DNA of 64,000 bases, from positions 23,882 through 87,881 of the forward strand of contig JACRBZ010000022.1 in the NCBI GenBank assembly GCA_016219185.1, in the 5' to 3' direction. The notes beneath the pieces were generated by a model, which had not been told where the DNA came from, did not search any database, and saw only the letters and a list, made by a program, of their open reading frames with translations. Every line of letters begins with the position of its first letter. Position 1 is the first letter of the stretch. Source of the stretch: Deltaproteobacteria bacterium. Its GTDB lineage: Bacteria > Desulfobacterota > Desulfobacteria > Desulfobacterales > Desulfatirhabdiaceae. This document shows positions 45,995 to 55,690 of this stretch, piece after piece. A program made the position numbers and the translations under genes.

Positions 45995-48676
45995 GTGAAT
46001 TCGTCCCCGAAAAACGACCTGACCATCATTACCACCCATCTGAACGCGGACTTTGATGCCGTGGCTTCCATGCTGGCCGCGCAAAAACTCTATCCGGAAG
46101 CCCTGGTGGTATTTCCGGGCTCCCAGGAAAAAAATCTGCGAAATTTCTTCATCAGTTCCATGGTATATCTCTTTAACATGGAAGATATGAAGCACATTGA
46201 CTTTTCCCGCATCAAAAAACTGGTGCTGGTAGATACCCGGCAACCCGGCCGCATCGGAAAATTTGCAGCCGTCGCCGACCGGCCGGATGTCGAAATTCAT
46301 ATCTATGATCACCATCCGGCAATGGCCACCGATATCAAGGCCCATTACGAGGTCAACCGGCTGACCGGCGCAACCGTTACCATATTAACCGATATTCTCA
46401 AGGAAAAAAGAATAGATATCACGCCGGACGAAGCCACCATTCTTTGCCTGGGAATTTATGAAGACACCGGCTCGTTTACGTTTCCCTCAACAACCGAACA
46501 GGATTTTACCGCAGCGGCATTTCTGCTGTCCAAGGGCGCCAATCTCAATACCATTGCCGCCATGATCGCCCGCGAGATCAGTCCCGAGCAGATCAGTCTC
46601 TTAAACGATATGATCCAGTCGGCAATGCATTATATGATCAACGGCATCGACATTGTTCTGACCAATATCATCAGCGACAATTACATACCGGATTTTGCCG
46701 TGCTGGTTCACAAATTCATTAAAATGGAGAATTTGAACGCCATCTTCGCCCTTGCCGGCATGGAGAATAAAATTCATATCGTGGCCCGAAGCCGGATCCC
46801 GGAAGTGGATGTCGGAACCATCGTAACGCTTCTGGGCGGCGGCGGGCACAGTTATGCGGCCTCCGCAACCATAAAGGAGCAGACCCTGGCCCAGGTGGAG
46901 CAGCGCCTTCTGGAGATCCTCTACGCCAAGGTCCGGGCCAGGCGCAAGGCCAGGGACATCATGTCTTCCCCTCCCATTACCGTCGGCGCGGATGTGTCCT
47001 GTAAGGATGCCGCCGATCTGCTGACACGCTATAACATCAATGCGCTGGTGGTTACGGAAAACCCGGACCGAAAAGATGAGCTGCTCGGGTTCATTTCCCG
47101 CCAGGTCATTGAAAAAGCCCTCTTTCACCAACTGGGCAATGTTCCGGTCCGGGACTACATGACCACGGACATGGCCTGGGTCGCGCCGGATGCGGACATG
47201 CCGGAGATTCAGCAAAAAATCATCGAAAACAAGCAGCGGGTACTGCCGGTCGTGGACCAGAATGTCATCACCGGCGTGATCACGCGAACCGACCTCTTAA
47301 ACATCCTGGCCAGGCAGACTCAGAACAATTCCGAAAACCATTTTGACCCCGGCAAGGACATCACCCACGCCAGAACCCGAAACGTCATTAATTTCATGAA
47401 TGAAAGGCTGTCCGACCGGGTGATGGATCTTTTGAGAACCATCGGCGAAGTCGCCAGCCAGCTCGGGGTCGGCGCCTATGTGGTCGGCGGGTTTGTTCGG
47501 GATCTGTTTTTGTATCGGCAGAACGACGACATGGATATCGTGATCGAGGGGGACGGCATTGCCTTTGCCAGGGAATATGCCGGCAGGAACCAGGCCAGGG
47601 TCCATACCCACGCCAGTTTCGGCACCGCCGTCATTACCCTTTCGGATGGATTCAAGATCGATGTGGCTTCCGCCAGAATGGAATATTACAAATTCCCCAC
47701 CGCCATGCCCATTGTCGAAATGAGTTCCATCAAGCTGGATCTCTTCCGCAGGGATTTTACCATCAATACCCTCTCGATCCAGTTGAATCCGGCGCGATTC
47801 GGCATCCTGATAGACTTTTTCTCCGCACATAAGGATCTCAAGGAAAAAAGCATCCGGGTGCTTCACAACCTCAGTTTTGTGGAAGATCCGACCCGCGCGT
47901 TTCGCGCCATCAAATTCGAACAGCGCTTCGGCTTTACCATCGGAAAGCTGACAAGCGGCTTGATTGACAATGCCGTCAAAATGGATTTGTTCTCGCGGCT
48001 GATCGGGCGCAGAGTTTTCAGCGAGATCCGGCAGATCCTTGAAGAAGAAAACCCGGTCCCCGCCATCACGAGACTGGATGATTTCCAGCTTCTGAAAGTC
48101 ATCCACCCGACGCTTCAATTGTCCGCGGACATGACGGTGCTGCTGGATGCCGTGAAAAAAGTGATCTCCTGGCATGATTTGCTTTTTCTTGAAGAATCTT
48201 ATATGAAATGGCCGGTTTATTTTCTGGCCATTATCCGCGGCACCGATGCCGGGGTGACGGACGATATCTGCACGCGGCTGGAGATGGCGCCCAGGCATTG
48301 CACCCTGCTCAACAAAGATCGTTTTGCCGCGGAGCGCTCTTTGTCCTGGCTGGAGAGAAATGCAACCATCCCCAACCATGTGCTGTGCGAAAAACTGTCC
48401 GAAATTAAAACCGAGCTGATTTTGTTCATGATGGCCGCAACCCGCCAGGAGCGGGTGAAACGGGCAATTTCCAATTATTGCGTCACCCTGCGCTTTATTC
48501 AGCCCGACGTAACCGGAAAGGACATTCTGGAAATGGGCGTTAAGCCCGGGCCCATTTATAAGAAAATCCTCAAGTCCCTTCGCGACGAAAAAGTGAACGG
48601 CAAGCTGAAAACAAAGGATGACGAGATGGCGCATGTGAAAATGATACTGAAGTCCGAAGAACATTCCCCCCTTTGA
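45995..48676 (+). CDS. DHH-CBS-tRNA nucleotidyltransferase fusion (CCA- or A-adding enzyme)
   Basis: The frame starts at a GTG with GAGAGGA upstream and gives 893 residues. Domain order is DHH (ITTHLNADFDAVASM, VDTRQPGR, YDHHPAM), DHHA1 (GGGGHSYAASATI near 285), two CBS domains (about 310-440), then the class II nucleotidyltransferase head (GAYVVGGFVRDLFL with DDMDIVIEGDG) and tRNA-binding helical tail. Such fusions are known in deltaproteobacteria, and in some bacteria they are A-adding partners of a separate CC-adding enzyme. It may both clean and mature RNA 3' ends. Its last codons and TGA lie inside a CCCCCC-type repeat, so the natural C-terminus may have been replaced. Confidence 0.93.
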   Translation: MNSSPKNDLTIITTHLNADFDAVASMLAAQKLYPEALVVFPGSQEKNLRNFFISSMVYLFNMEDMKHIDFSRIKKLVLVDTRQPGRIGKFAAVADRPDVEIHIYDHHPAMATDIKAHYEVNRLTGATVTILTDILKEKRIDITPDEATILCLGIYEDTGSFTFPSTTEQDFTAAAFLLSKGANLNTIAAMIAREISPEQISLLNDMIQSAMHYMINGIDIVLTNIISDNYIPDFAVLVHKFIKMENLNAIFALAGMENKIHIVARSRIPEVDVGTIVTLLGGGGHSYAASATIKEQTLAQVEQRLLEILYAKVRARRKARDIMSSPPITVGADVSCKDAADLLTRYNINALVVTENPDRKDELLGFISRQVIEKALFHQLGNVPVRDYMTTDMAWVAPDADMPEIQQKIIENKQRVLPVVDQNVITGVITRTDLLNILARQTQNNSENHFDPGKDITHARTRNVINFMNERLSDRVMDLLRTIGEVASQLGVGAYVVGGFVRDLFLYRQNDDMDIVIEGDGIAFAREYAGRNQARVHTHASFGTAVITLSDGFKIDVASARMEYYKFPTAMPIVEMSSIKLDLFRRDFTINTLSIQLNPARFGILIDFFSAHKDLKEKSIRVLHNLSFVEDPTRAFRAIKFEQRFGFTIGKLTSGLIDNAVKMDLFSRLIGRRVFSEIRQILEEENPVPAITRLDDFQLLKVIHPTLQLSADMTVLLDAVKKVISWHDLLFLEESYMKWPVYFLAIIRGTDAGVTDDICTRLEMAPRHCTLLNKDRFAAERSLSWLERNATIPNHVLCEKLSEIKTELILFMMAATRQERVKRAISNYCVTLRFIQPDVTGKDILEMGVKPGPIYKKILKSLRDEKVNGKLKTKDDEMAHVKMILKSEEHSPL

Positions 48677-48750
48677 AAAGGGGGGCCAGGGGGGGATTTA
48701 ATATTTTCTGGTTGCTTGATCCCTATGTAAATCCCCCTTTCTCTAAAGGG
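48664..48750. repeat. CCCCCCTGGCC palindromic repeats, copies 2 and 3
   Basis: Copy 2 (48664-48700) contains CCCCCCTTT-GA-AAAGGGGGG then CCAGGGGGGGATTTA, the reverse complement of the copy at 40792. A shorter facing copy (AAATCCCCCTTT...AAAGGG) is at 48728-48750. Together they look like the ends of a short element inserted at the 3' end of the nucleotidyltransferase gene. Confidence 0.7.
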
Positions 48751-48807
48751 TAACTACATACGATTAATGATCAAAGCACATTTTTTTAATTAACACAGGA
48801 GTATTTC

Positions 48808-49794
48808 ATGACGGCAAAAAAAAGAATTTTAAGCGGAATGCGCCCGACCGGCCCCCTTCACCTGGGAAATTACCATGGCGCGCTGGACAACTGGATCGCC
48901 ATGCAGGAAGAATATGACTGTTTTTTCTTTATCGCCGACTGGCACGCCCTGACCAGTGACTATGAAAACCCGGGAAACATCCGGCGCTTTGTTCAGGAAA
49001 TGGCGATCGACTGGCTGAGCGCCGGCCTGTCCCCGGAAAAATGCACGCTCTTTGTCCAGTCCAGCGTAAAGGAACATGCCGAACTGTTTTTACTGCTCTC
49101 GATGATCACCCCGGTTCCCTGGCTGGAGCGCAACCCCACGTATAAGGATCAGATCATCCAGCTCGAAAACAAGGATCTGTCCACCTTCGGATTTCTGGGA
49201 TACCCGGTGCTTCAGGCCGCGGACATCATCATGTACAAGGCCAGCGGCGTTCCGGTCGGTATCGACCAGGTTCCCCACATCGAGATCACCCGGGAAATCG
49301 CCAGGCGCTTCAATTACCTTTACGGCAACGTATTCCCGGAGCCGGAAGCCATTTTAACCCAGTCTTCCAAAATCCTGGGCCTGGACCGGCGCAAAATGAG
49401 CAAGAGCTATAACAACGCCATTTATCTTTCAGACTCCCCGGAAGACATTCGCGCCAAGGTCTCCACCATGGTCACCGATCCCAACCGGGCAAGACGCAAG
49501 GACCCGGGAAATCCCGAGATCTGCAATGTCTTTGAATTTCACAAGCTCTATTCCCCGCCGTCCGTTGTGGAAAACATCAACAGCCAGTGCCGGTCCGCTG
49601 ATATCGGATGCGTGGAATGTAAAAAAATCATGGCCGAGAACCTGATCAGCGCCCTTGCCCCGATTCGGGAAAAACGCAAATACTTCGAGGAGCGGCCCGA
49701 AACGGTTCAGGAGATTATTACATCCGGGAATCAGAAAGCCCAGGCCGTAGCCCGGCAGACCATGGAAGAAGTCCGGAACGCGATTCACATTTAA
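48808..49794 (+). CDS. trpS: Tryptophanyl-tRNA synthetase
   Basis: A class I synthetase of 328 residues, the normal bacterial length. It has the HIGH-type motif PTGPLHLGNYHGAL near the N-terminus, the indole-binding segment FFFIADWHALT, YPVLQAADIIMYKA, VGIDQVPHIEITRE and the KMSKS motif (RRKMSKSYNN). ACAGGAG lies before the ATG. A strong hairpin 28 bp beyond the stop ends the transcript. Confidence 0.98.
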   Translation: MTAKKRILSGMRPTGPLHLGNYHGALDNWIAMQEEYDCFFFIADWHALTSDYENPGNIRRFVQEMAIDWLSAGLSPEKCTLFVQSSVKEHAELFLLLSMITPVPWLERNPTYKDQIIQLENKDLSTFGFLGYPVLQAADIIMYKASGVPVGIDQVPHIEITREIARRFNYLYGNVFPEPEAILTQSSKILGLDRRKMSKSYNNAIYLSDSPEDIRAKVSTMVTDPNRARRKDPGNPEICNVFEFHKLYSPPSVVENINSQCRSADIGCVECKKIMAENLISALAPIREKRKYFEERPETVQEIITSGNQKAQAVARQTMEEVRNAIHI

Positions 49795-49821
49795 AATGCA
49801 TTGCCGCTGCAATCAAAGCAA

Positions 49822-49858
49822 GGAGCCGTGCCGGGTCGAACTGGCCCGGCACGGCTCC
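49822..49858. terminator. Strong bidirectional terminator-like hairpin
   Basis: A perfect 14-bp stem (GGAGCCGTGCCGGG / CCCGGCACGGCTCC) with a nine-base loop lies between the convergent trpS and tandem-ATPase genes. There is no T-run on either side, so efficiency may depend on the stem or on Rho. Confidence 0.75.
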
Positions 49859-49920
49859 GTCCTCGGGTTTAAAGGTTCTTTTCCAACAAGGCCCGATGGA
49901 CGACCCCGTTCCCCCGAATT

Positions 49921-51411
49921 TTATATCTTCTGCTTTATGACCCGATACCCTCCGGTTTCTCCGGGTACGAATTCGATTCTGTGGGTGATGCACTCGAGCC
50001 GGTCCCTTTGGTGCGTGACATAGATAATGCTGGTATCCGTATTTTTCCCGATGTCGTCGATCAGCGCCAGAAGCATCCGCCGGTTGGCATGGTCAAGCCC
50101 CTCAAAGGGCTCATCCAGAATCAGCATGGCCGGAGATTTGACCATGGCCCGAACGATGAGGATCATGCGCTGTTCTCCGTAAGACAAGTGGGCAAAGGCG
50201 CGCTCCCCATATTCTTCCATTCCGACTCGCCGCAACCACTGCCCGGCGATACGCCGCTGCACTTCAGTTGCGTTTCGGAAAAGACCGATTGAATCGAAAA
50301 AGCCGGAAAGGACAACCTGAAATGCGGTAATCGGCGCCCCCGTTCCCCGGTATTGGATCTGAAATTCCGATGAAATCAGGCCGATCTTCTGCTTGATATC
50401 CCAGATGCTTTCCCCTGTCCCCCGTCTTTTGCCGAATAGATAGATCTCGTTCGCATAGGCCTGCGGCTCATCCGCCGTGATCAATCGGATCAATGTGGAC
50501 TTTCCGGCGCCGTTGGGTCCAACGATATACCAGTTTTCCCCCTTGTTTACCTGCCAGTCAACGTGATCCAGGATAGGGGTCCGCCCATGGATGACGCTCA
50601 CATCCACCATATGGATCAAGGTGGGGGACGCATCGTCAAAAACCGTGCCGGCAGGCGCTTTGATCTCTTCCGCAAATTGAGCCGGGGGACGCTTGATGGG
50701 GTAGAGGTCCGTGGTAAGCTGCTTTTCGCGAAGAATTCCGGCCGGACCTTTCCTGAAAATCGTGCCGTTTTTTAAGCACAGCGCATGGGTAATATGGGCC
50801 GGAATTTCTTCAAAACGGTGCGTCACCAGAAGCACCTGAATGCCGGATGCCATCAGATGATCGGTCAACCGAATCAATGTACGGGCTGATTTCGGGTCCA
50901 AACCCTCATAGGGCTCGTCCAGGATGAGTAGTTCAGGCTCTTTGATCAAGGCATCGGCGATCAACAGTTTCCGCATTTCGCCGGTGGAAAGCCGCCTGAT
51001 TTCCCTGTTTAAAATGCTGCGGATGCCAAGAAGCGAGATGACTTCTTGAGCCCTGTCCGGATTGCCGGTTGTCTCGGCCGAAGCCAGCAGGAGGCTTGCC
51101 GGCGTAACAAGGCCTTCATCAAGGCGGCCACTGAAATGTCTGGCATGGTCTTTTTCCGCTTCCTTGCGGATCAAAGCCGAATGCCGGTCAAAGGAGACAT
51201 AACTTGTGTGTTCACGCAATCCCGCTGCAATGAAAAAATCGCCCCGATAGTAGAGTTTTCCGAGAATGATATTCAGAAGCGAGGTCTTGCCGGCCCCGTT
51301 GGGACCGACAATCACCCAGTTCTGACGGGGTTCAATCGACCAGGAAATATTCTTGAGCACGCTTTTTCCGCGAACGCTTGTATCCAGTTTATTGAAGACA
51401 ATGAGCGACAT
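49921..51411 (-). CDS. Tandem ABC ATPase, ModF/PhrA-like
   Basis: The 496 residues hold two ABC ATPase domains with no membrane part: Walker A motifs GPNGAGKTSLL (about 35-45) and GPNGAGKSTLI (about 300), signatures RLSTGEMRKLLIA and HLSYGEQRMILIV, and Walker B LLILDEPYEGLDP and MLILDEPFEGLDH. Size and layout match E. coli ModF (also called PhrA), whose role is unsettled and for which linkage to molybdate genes is only positional. No molybdate genes are here. It could be a soluble regulator-type ATPase. Confidence 0.9.
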   Translation of the reverse strand: MSLIVFNKLDTSVRGKSVLKNISWSIEPRQNWVIVGPNGAGKTSLLNIILGKLYYRGDFFIAAGLREHTSYVSFDRHSALIRKEAEKDHARHFSGRLDEGLVTPASLLLASAETTGNPDRAQEVISLLGIRSILNREIRRLSTGEMRKLLIADALIKEPELLILDEPYEGLDPKSARTLIRLTDHLMASGIQVLLVTHRFEEIPAHITHALCLKNGTIFRKGPAGILREKQLTTDLYPIKRPPAQFAEEIKAPAGTVFDDASPTLIHMVDVSVIHGRTPILDHVDWQVNKGENWYIVGPNGAGKSTLIRLITADEPQAYANEIYLFGKRRGTGESIWDIKQKIGLISSEFQIQYRGTGAPITAFQVVLSGFFDSIGLFRNATEVQRRIAGQWLRRVGMEEYGERAFAHLSYGEQRMILIVRAMVKSPAMLILDEPFEGLDHANRRMLLALIDDIGKNTDTSIIYVTHQRDRLECITHRIEFVPGETGGYRVIKQKI

Positions 51412-51440
51412 TTAAAGAAACTTTCCGGGGAACTATTCAA

Positions 51441-52850
51441 CTATTTCCGATCCGCCTGCGCTTTATTGAGTTTGCGCAGTAATGAAACCGCGTAGCCCGA
51501 CAGCAGGAAAACAGCCGCAATCAGAATGCCCCATAACACCAGGCGGCGCAAATCGATTCCCAATACGGTTTTCACGGGCTTTGCCAGCAGATTGTCGCTG
51601 ATTACCGGAGGGGCGAGTGTTGCTTGCGGAAGCGCCTGCTCGTCATTGGTCTTGTAACCGGGGATCAAACTCTGCAAGGGCAGTTGCCCCGCACCGACCT
51701 TTGAATGCCCCGTTGCCAGCGTGAACGGTGCCGGTCCGCGGGTCAGGAAAACCACTTCACGCGGCGCAAAACGCAGCACGGCCGCTGGCGGCGTGGCGCC
51801 GAGACTGCCTGCGGCGCCGTCAACTTCAATCTTCAGCGCTTGATAGCTGCCGCTGTTTATCATCAGCGGCGGGCTGAGGCTTTCCCCGCTTTCCCGTGCA
51901 ATGCGATAGATAACGCCGCGGCCGATCGCAAGCCACGGCTCACCCGCATGTTTCCGACCGAATATTTTCACCGGCACCAACGTGTTTGGCTCAGCGAGCT
52001 TGACCTCAAACTGCGTGAACGACACGGGCGTGGAAATGGTCCACTCCGCGGAGCGGCCATCAAACACCACGGGACTTCCGACTGGAACCGCCATATCCGG
52101 CACCAGCGGCGCTGGATCGGCGATAATCGTCTTCAAAAAAGCGGCATGCAGCGAGAACCTGGCAGTGTTCGACCAGCGGATGCGCAAGAACTGATTCTCC
52201 ACCGAACCGGCATTTGCAAACCGCACTGTTGTGCGCGTGGCGCTGGTTTCACCTTTGCCCAGACGGAAAACGGGTTCGGCAGCGGCCAACGAGCGCCAGT
52301 TTTTTAAATCGCTGCTCGCTTCGACGCTGACCGGCACGAGCTTCGCACTGTCAAAATCCGCGTCCAATTCCAAGGCAACGGCTCTTGCTTTAATAGCGCG
52401 CGTATCGAGCAGATAAGCATCCACACGCGATTCAGCCTCGGGCTGTACTGCGGCGCCCTGCCCTTCAATCACGACCGTTGTTCCACCGGCGTTTTGGCGG
52501 ATCTCCAGCCGGCCACCGCCGAGCGCCGCGGCATGAACGGATGCTTCCACCGGGTACACGTCCACACGCTGCGCGGCTTCTTGAGACGCGCTGTGCTCAT
52601 TCGGCTGGCGTATGGCAAACGGCAGCATCTCACCAATCGCATTAAACACGCGTATATCGCTGAGCTGTGCGGACTGGCTGTAGCGGAACACCTCCGGCCG
52701 CAGCATCACGCGCTGGAAGGGTTCGGCGCCGGTGGTAATGATGTCAAAGCATGCGGCAAAGTCTCCGGGGTTAAGCACCGGACTGCTTTGAGCGAAAACT
52801 GTTGCGCAAGCCATCAGGCCTGCCAGGAAAAACGGAATTATTTTCATCAT
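51441..52850 (-). CDS. DUF3999 family secreted/membrane-anchored protein
   Basis: The 469 residues start with a signal peptide (to about residue 20), have a long beta-rich periplasmic region starting with the FxYSQSAQLSDIRVFNAIGE-like conserved segment (here RYSQSAQLSDIRVF), and end in a membrane helix near 442-460 and a short basic tail. This is the DUF3999 layout. It overlaps the DUF2339 gene stop by four bases. The pair is common in gammaproteobacteria. GC content and codon choice (many GCG, CGC, GGC) are visibly higher than in flanking genes, suggesting transfer. Confidence 0.88.
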   Translation of the reverse strand: MMKIIPFFLAGLMACATVFAQSSPVLNPGDFAACFDIITTGAEPFQRVMLRPEVFRYSQSAQLSDIRVFNAIGEMLPFAIRQPNEHSASQEAAQRVDVYPVEASVHAAALGGGRLEIRQNAGGTTVVIEGQGAAVQPEAESRVDAYLLDTRAIKARAVALELDADFDSAKLVPVSVEASSDLKNWRSLAAAEPVFRLGKGETSATRTTVRFANAGSVENQFLRIRWSNTARFSLHAAFLKTIIADPAPLVPDMAVPVGSPVVFDGRSAEWTISTPVSFTQFEVKLAEPNTLVPVKIFGRKHAGEPWLAIGRGVIYRIARESGESLSPPLMINSGSYQALKIEVDGAAGSLGATPPAAVLRFAPREVVFLTRGPAPFTLATGHSKVGAGQLPLQSLIPGYKTNDEQALPQATLAPPVISDNLLAKPVKTVLGIDLRRLVLWGILIAAVFLLSGYAVSLLRKLNKAQADRK

Positions 52851-55648
52851 GTGGCCTCGGTGTAAAGGTTCTTTGGCGGCAGCGGCGCCAGATATCCCAC
52901 AAGCAGCATCAAAGCGCCCACGCCGATGAAAGCGACGATGCGTTCAAACCCGCCGGCATTGGACAGATCGATCAGGACCAGCTTCACCACCGTCACGCCC
53001 AACAGCGCGGCGCCGGTAAGCCAAAGCGGCCGCACATTGCGGCGGGATGCGAATACCATCATGCCTGTCGCGGTGAGCGTCCACAGCAGCGCATAGCCGG
53101 CTTGCACGATGAAGGAATGAAACAAGGCGTCCGCGTGCCACGGCACATCGAAGAAATGGTGAACCGCACGGACCCACACGGTGTTTAGCCAGACAAACAA
53201 TGTGCCGCCCATCAACGAAAAGCCGATGGGTCGGTCACGCAGCCAGGCAGGCAGCGGCCACGCCGACGCTAACGCATGTTGACGCCATTGCCACAGCGCG
53301 GCGACGGCAAGCAGAAAAGCCAGATCCGTCGGATTGATCAGCGGAATATGCGGCAGGGGTGACGCATCGCCGCTTTGGGTGAGTGTCATCAACACGGCGC
53401 AGCCGGCAGTCAGCACGGCAACGGGAATCAAGCCGTACCAGCCGTAGGCGCGAGCAAAGCGATCCATCGGCCAGTGGTTCCGGGCCGCGGAAGAAAAGGC
53501 GGCCTTTCCCACAACGGACAGCACGCCGGTCAGGGCAAGCAATGCCCCTGCAGGGCCCCAGCTCGTTTGCCACAGCCGTGCTTCGTCGATCGTAAAATCG
53601 ACGGCGCTCCAGCCAAGCAGTACCAGCAGAAAAACACCCCCCGCGTGAACAGCCCCGTGCCACTTGGCCGGACCGGACCCGTCGATCCGGCCAAGTGTCC
53701 ACAGATGCACCCCTATCGCCAGGGGCCAGATCCACACACCGCCGTGCTCGAACAGATGACGAAAGCTCGCCATGCCGAACAGCGCGCCGAGCAGCAGCAC
53801 CGGCAGCGTGGCGTAGCCGGGCCAGCTCGCAATGTCCCAGTCGCGCCGCATGCCTTGCCAGACCGAGACCGCAGCACTTGCCACAAAGCCGAGCATCAAC
53901 AACAGCGGCCGGTCCATGGCGGCAAACACAAACGACCACTGTCCCGCGGGCGATACCGCACGCCGCGACAATTCCAGGGCGATTGCCCCCATCCACCAGG
54001 CAAATCCATACAGAAACAGCGGCACAATGGCTGCCCGCTCGAAATCCGCATACCAGCCCGGTGCGCGCGGCAGCCGGCGATAATATAAATGAAACTGATA
54101 ACTGCTGAAGATGGCCGCACCGGCCAGCAACGCGGCACCGACGAATTCGGCGTTCAGCAGGGGCCAGCCGTGCGGCGCGCGCCCCATCATCAGATGATCG
54201 ATAAACGCAAAGAAGCCGCCAACCTGCAACAACAACCCGAACGCACGCGCAAGGCGGCGGTGTTGGCGCAGGCCCACCCAGATCACCGCGGCTCCTTCCA
54301 CGGCCCAGGCCGCGGCCGTCCAGCGCGCATCCAGGGCAAGCGGTATCGCAAGCGAGGCGAAGATCACACCCAGCGCGACGAAACATTCAACCAGCAGACG
54401 CAACTGTTCAAGACGGCGCCAGGCCAGAAGGCCCGCGAGCAGCAGATAAAACGCGGCCGTGGCAACGGCCGACCAGGCCAGGCCAAACTCGAAATGCCGT
54501 ACCAGCCCCGCCTGCAGACCGAAACCGATCAGGGGCACACCGAACACCAGCGTGCTATCGACGTAGTCCCTCAAGCTCGGCCCGCGGCGAAGCGCAAACA
54601 ACACGGCAATGGCGACGTACAGAATGACAAACACAATCAAAAACGGTTGCGTGCTGGCGTAGTGCTCCGGTCGATAACGCAGCACGCCCCACAACGTGCC
54701 AATGCCGAAGGTGAACACAAAGCCCACCAGGTTCAGTAAACGCCAGTCCTTTTTCCACGCCACACCGAGGATGCCGAGGTTCAGCACCGTGTAATAGCTG
54801 AACAGCGCCACATGATCGCCCTGGCCGGTGGAGGCTAGAATCGGGGATAAAAATCCCCCTGCGGCGCCCATCACCGCAAGGGCGCGCGCATCTTGCAGCA
54901 CTGCCAGCACGCCGGACAAGGCGCACACGGCCACCATCAGCCCGAACGCAAGACCGGAAGGCATCAAGGCATACAAGCGGTACGCAGTGAACATGGTCAG
55001 ATACAGAATTGCCACGCCCGCGCCTTGCAGCGTGATCGCGTACCCGGTGCGCCGCTCACGCAGGCGAAACCCGAAGATCAACAAACCGACAGCCATGGCG
55101 CCGATACCCGCAAGGCGCAGCTCGGGCGGTATCAAACCGCGTTCAGCGGCCAATCGGGCAAGGAATGCAAGGCCGATGAACAAGACCGCAGCGCCGAGCC
55201 GCGCAACCGTATTGCCGCCGAAAAACCATCCCTTGATGCGCGCAACTGTTTCATCAATAATCGAAGGCTCCGATGGTGCGGACGGCTCTGCAGGCGCCTG
55301 GTACACCGCTTTGGCATCCGCTTGGGGCGCTGTATCCATCGCAACCGGCGGAGCCGTCACGGATTCAGCGGCAACCGCATCAGTCTCCGGCAACCCGGTG
55401 GACCCGACCTCCTCAAAAGATGCGGTGTCGCCGGTTTCCGGAGAGGGTTCGTCCACGCGTGTGAACACGGGTTCCGAGACCGGCTTTGTTTGCGCAATCA
55501 ATTCCGCAACATGCCGATCCACTGCTTTTCGCAAGGTTAAACCCGCAAGCGCACCCAGCATTGCGCCCGCAACCACCGCAAATCCTTCGTCGTACCGGCT
55601 GTACAGCGCGCCAAGTATGGCGCCCCAAATGACTCCCCAGATGACCAT
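52847..55648 (-). CDS. DUF2339 family polytopic membrane protein
   Basis: This 933-residue protein has a short N-terminal membrane region (glycine-rich, GAILGALYSRY), a soluble proline/glutamate-rich linker to about residue 130, and then more than twenty hydrophobic segments covering the rest, with RLGAAVLFIGLAFLARLAAERG marking the DUF2339 start (quoted in part: FIGLAFLARLAAERG). Function is unknown to me. It is the first gene of a two-gene unit with DUF3999 and shares its high GC and foreign-looking codon use. Confidence 0.9.
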   Translation of the reverse strand: MVIWGVIWGAILGALYSRYDEGFAVVAGAMLGALAGLTLRKAVDRHVAELIAQTKPVSEPVFTRVDEPSPETGDTASFEEVGSTGLPETDAVAAESVTAPPVAMDTAPQADAKAVYQAPAEPSAPSEPSIIDETVARIKGWFFGGNTVARLGAAVLFIGLAFLARLAAERGLIPPELRLAGIGAMAVGLLIFGFRLRERRTGYAITLQGAGVAILYLTMFTAYRLYALMPSGLAFGLMVAVCALSGVLAVLQDARALAVMGAAGGFLSPILASTGQGDHVALFSYYTVLNLGILGVAWKKDWRLLNLVGFVFTFGIGTLWGVLRYRPEHYASTQPFLIVFVILYVAIAVLFALRRGPSLRDYVDSTLVFGVPLIGFGLQAGLVRHFEFGLAWSAVATAAFYLLLAGLLAWRRLEQLRLLVECFVALGVIFASLAIPLALDARWTAAAWAVEGAAVIWVGLRQHRRLARAFGLLLQVGGFFAFIDHLMMGRAPHGWPLLNAEFVGAALLAGAAIFSSYQFHLYYRRLPRAPGWYADFERAAIVPLFLYGFAWWMGAIALELSRRAVSPAGQWSFVFAAMDRPLLLMLGFVASAAVSVWQGMRRDWDIASWPGYATLPVLLLGALFGMASFRHLFEHGGVWIWPLAIGVHLWTLGRIDGSGPAKWHGAVHAGGVFLLVLLGWSAVDFTIDEARLWQTSWGPAGALLALTGVLSVVGKAAFSSAARNHWPMDRFARAYGWYGLIPVAVLTAGCAVLMTLTQSGDASPLPHIPLINPTDLAFLLAVAALWQWRQHALASAWPLPAWLRDRPIGFSLMGGTLFVWLNTVWVRAVHHFFDVPWHADALFHSFIVQAGYALLWTLTATGMMVFASRRNVRPLWLTGAALLGVTVVKLVLIDLSNAGGFERIVAFIGVGALMLLVGYLAPLPPKNLYTEAT

Positions 55649-55690
55649 TGGCCTCTCTCCTTTTCCATTTGCGTCCCTTTGTCAGCAGCA

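Noticed and set aside
53235..54386. Long minus-strand frame inside the DUF2339 gene, and several long antisense frames over the liv, ior, RND and cbiM genes
   Set aside because: These are shadows created by high GC and codon bias on real genes; they show no domains and are cysteine- or arginine-rich.
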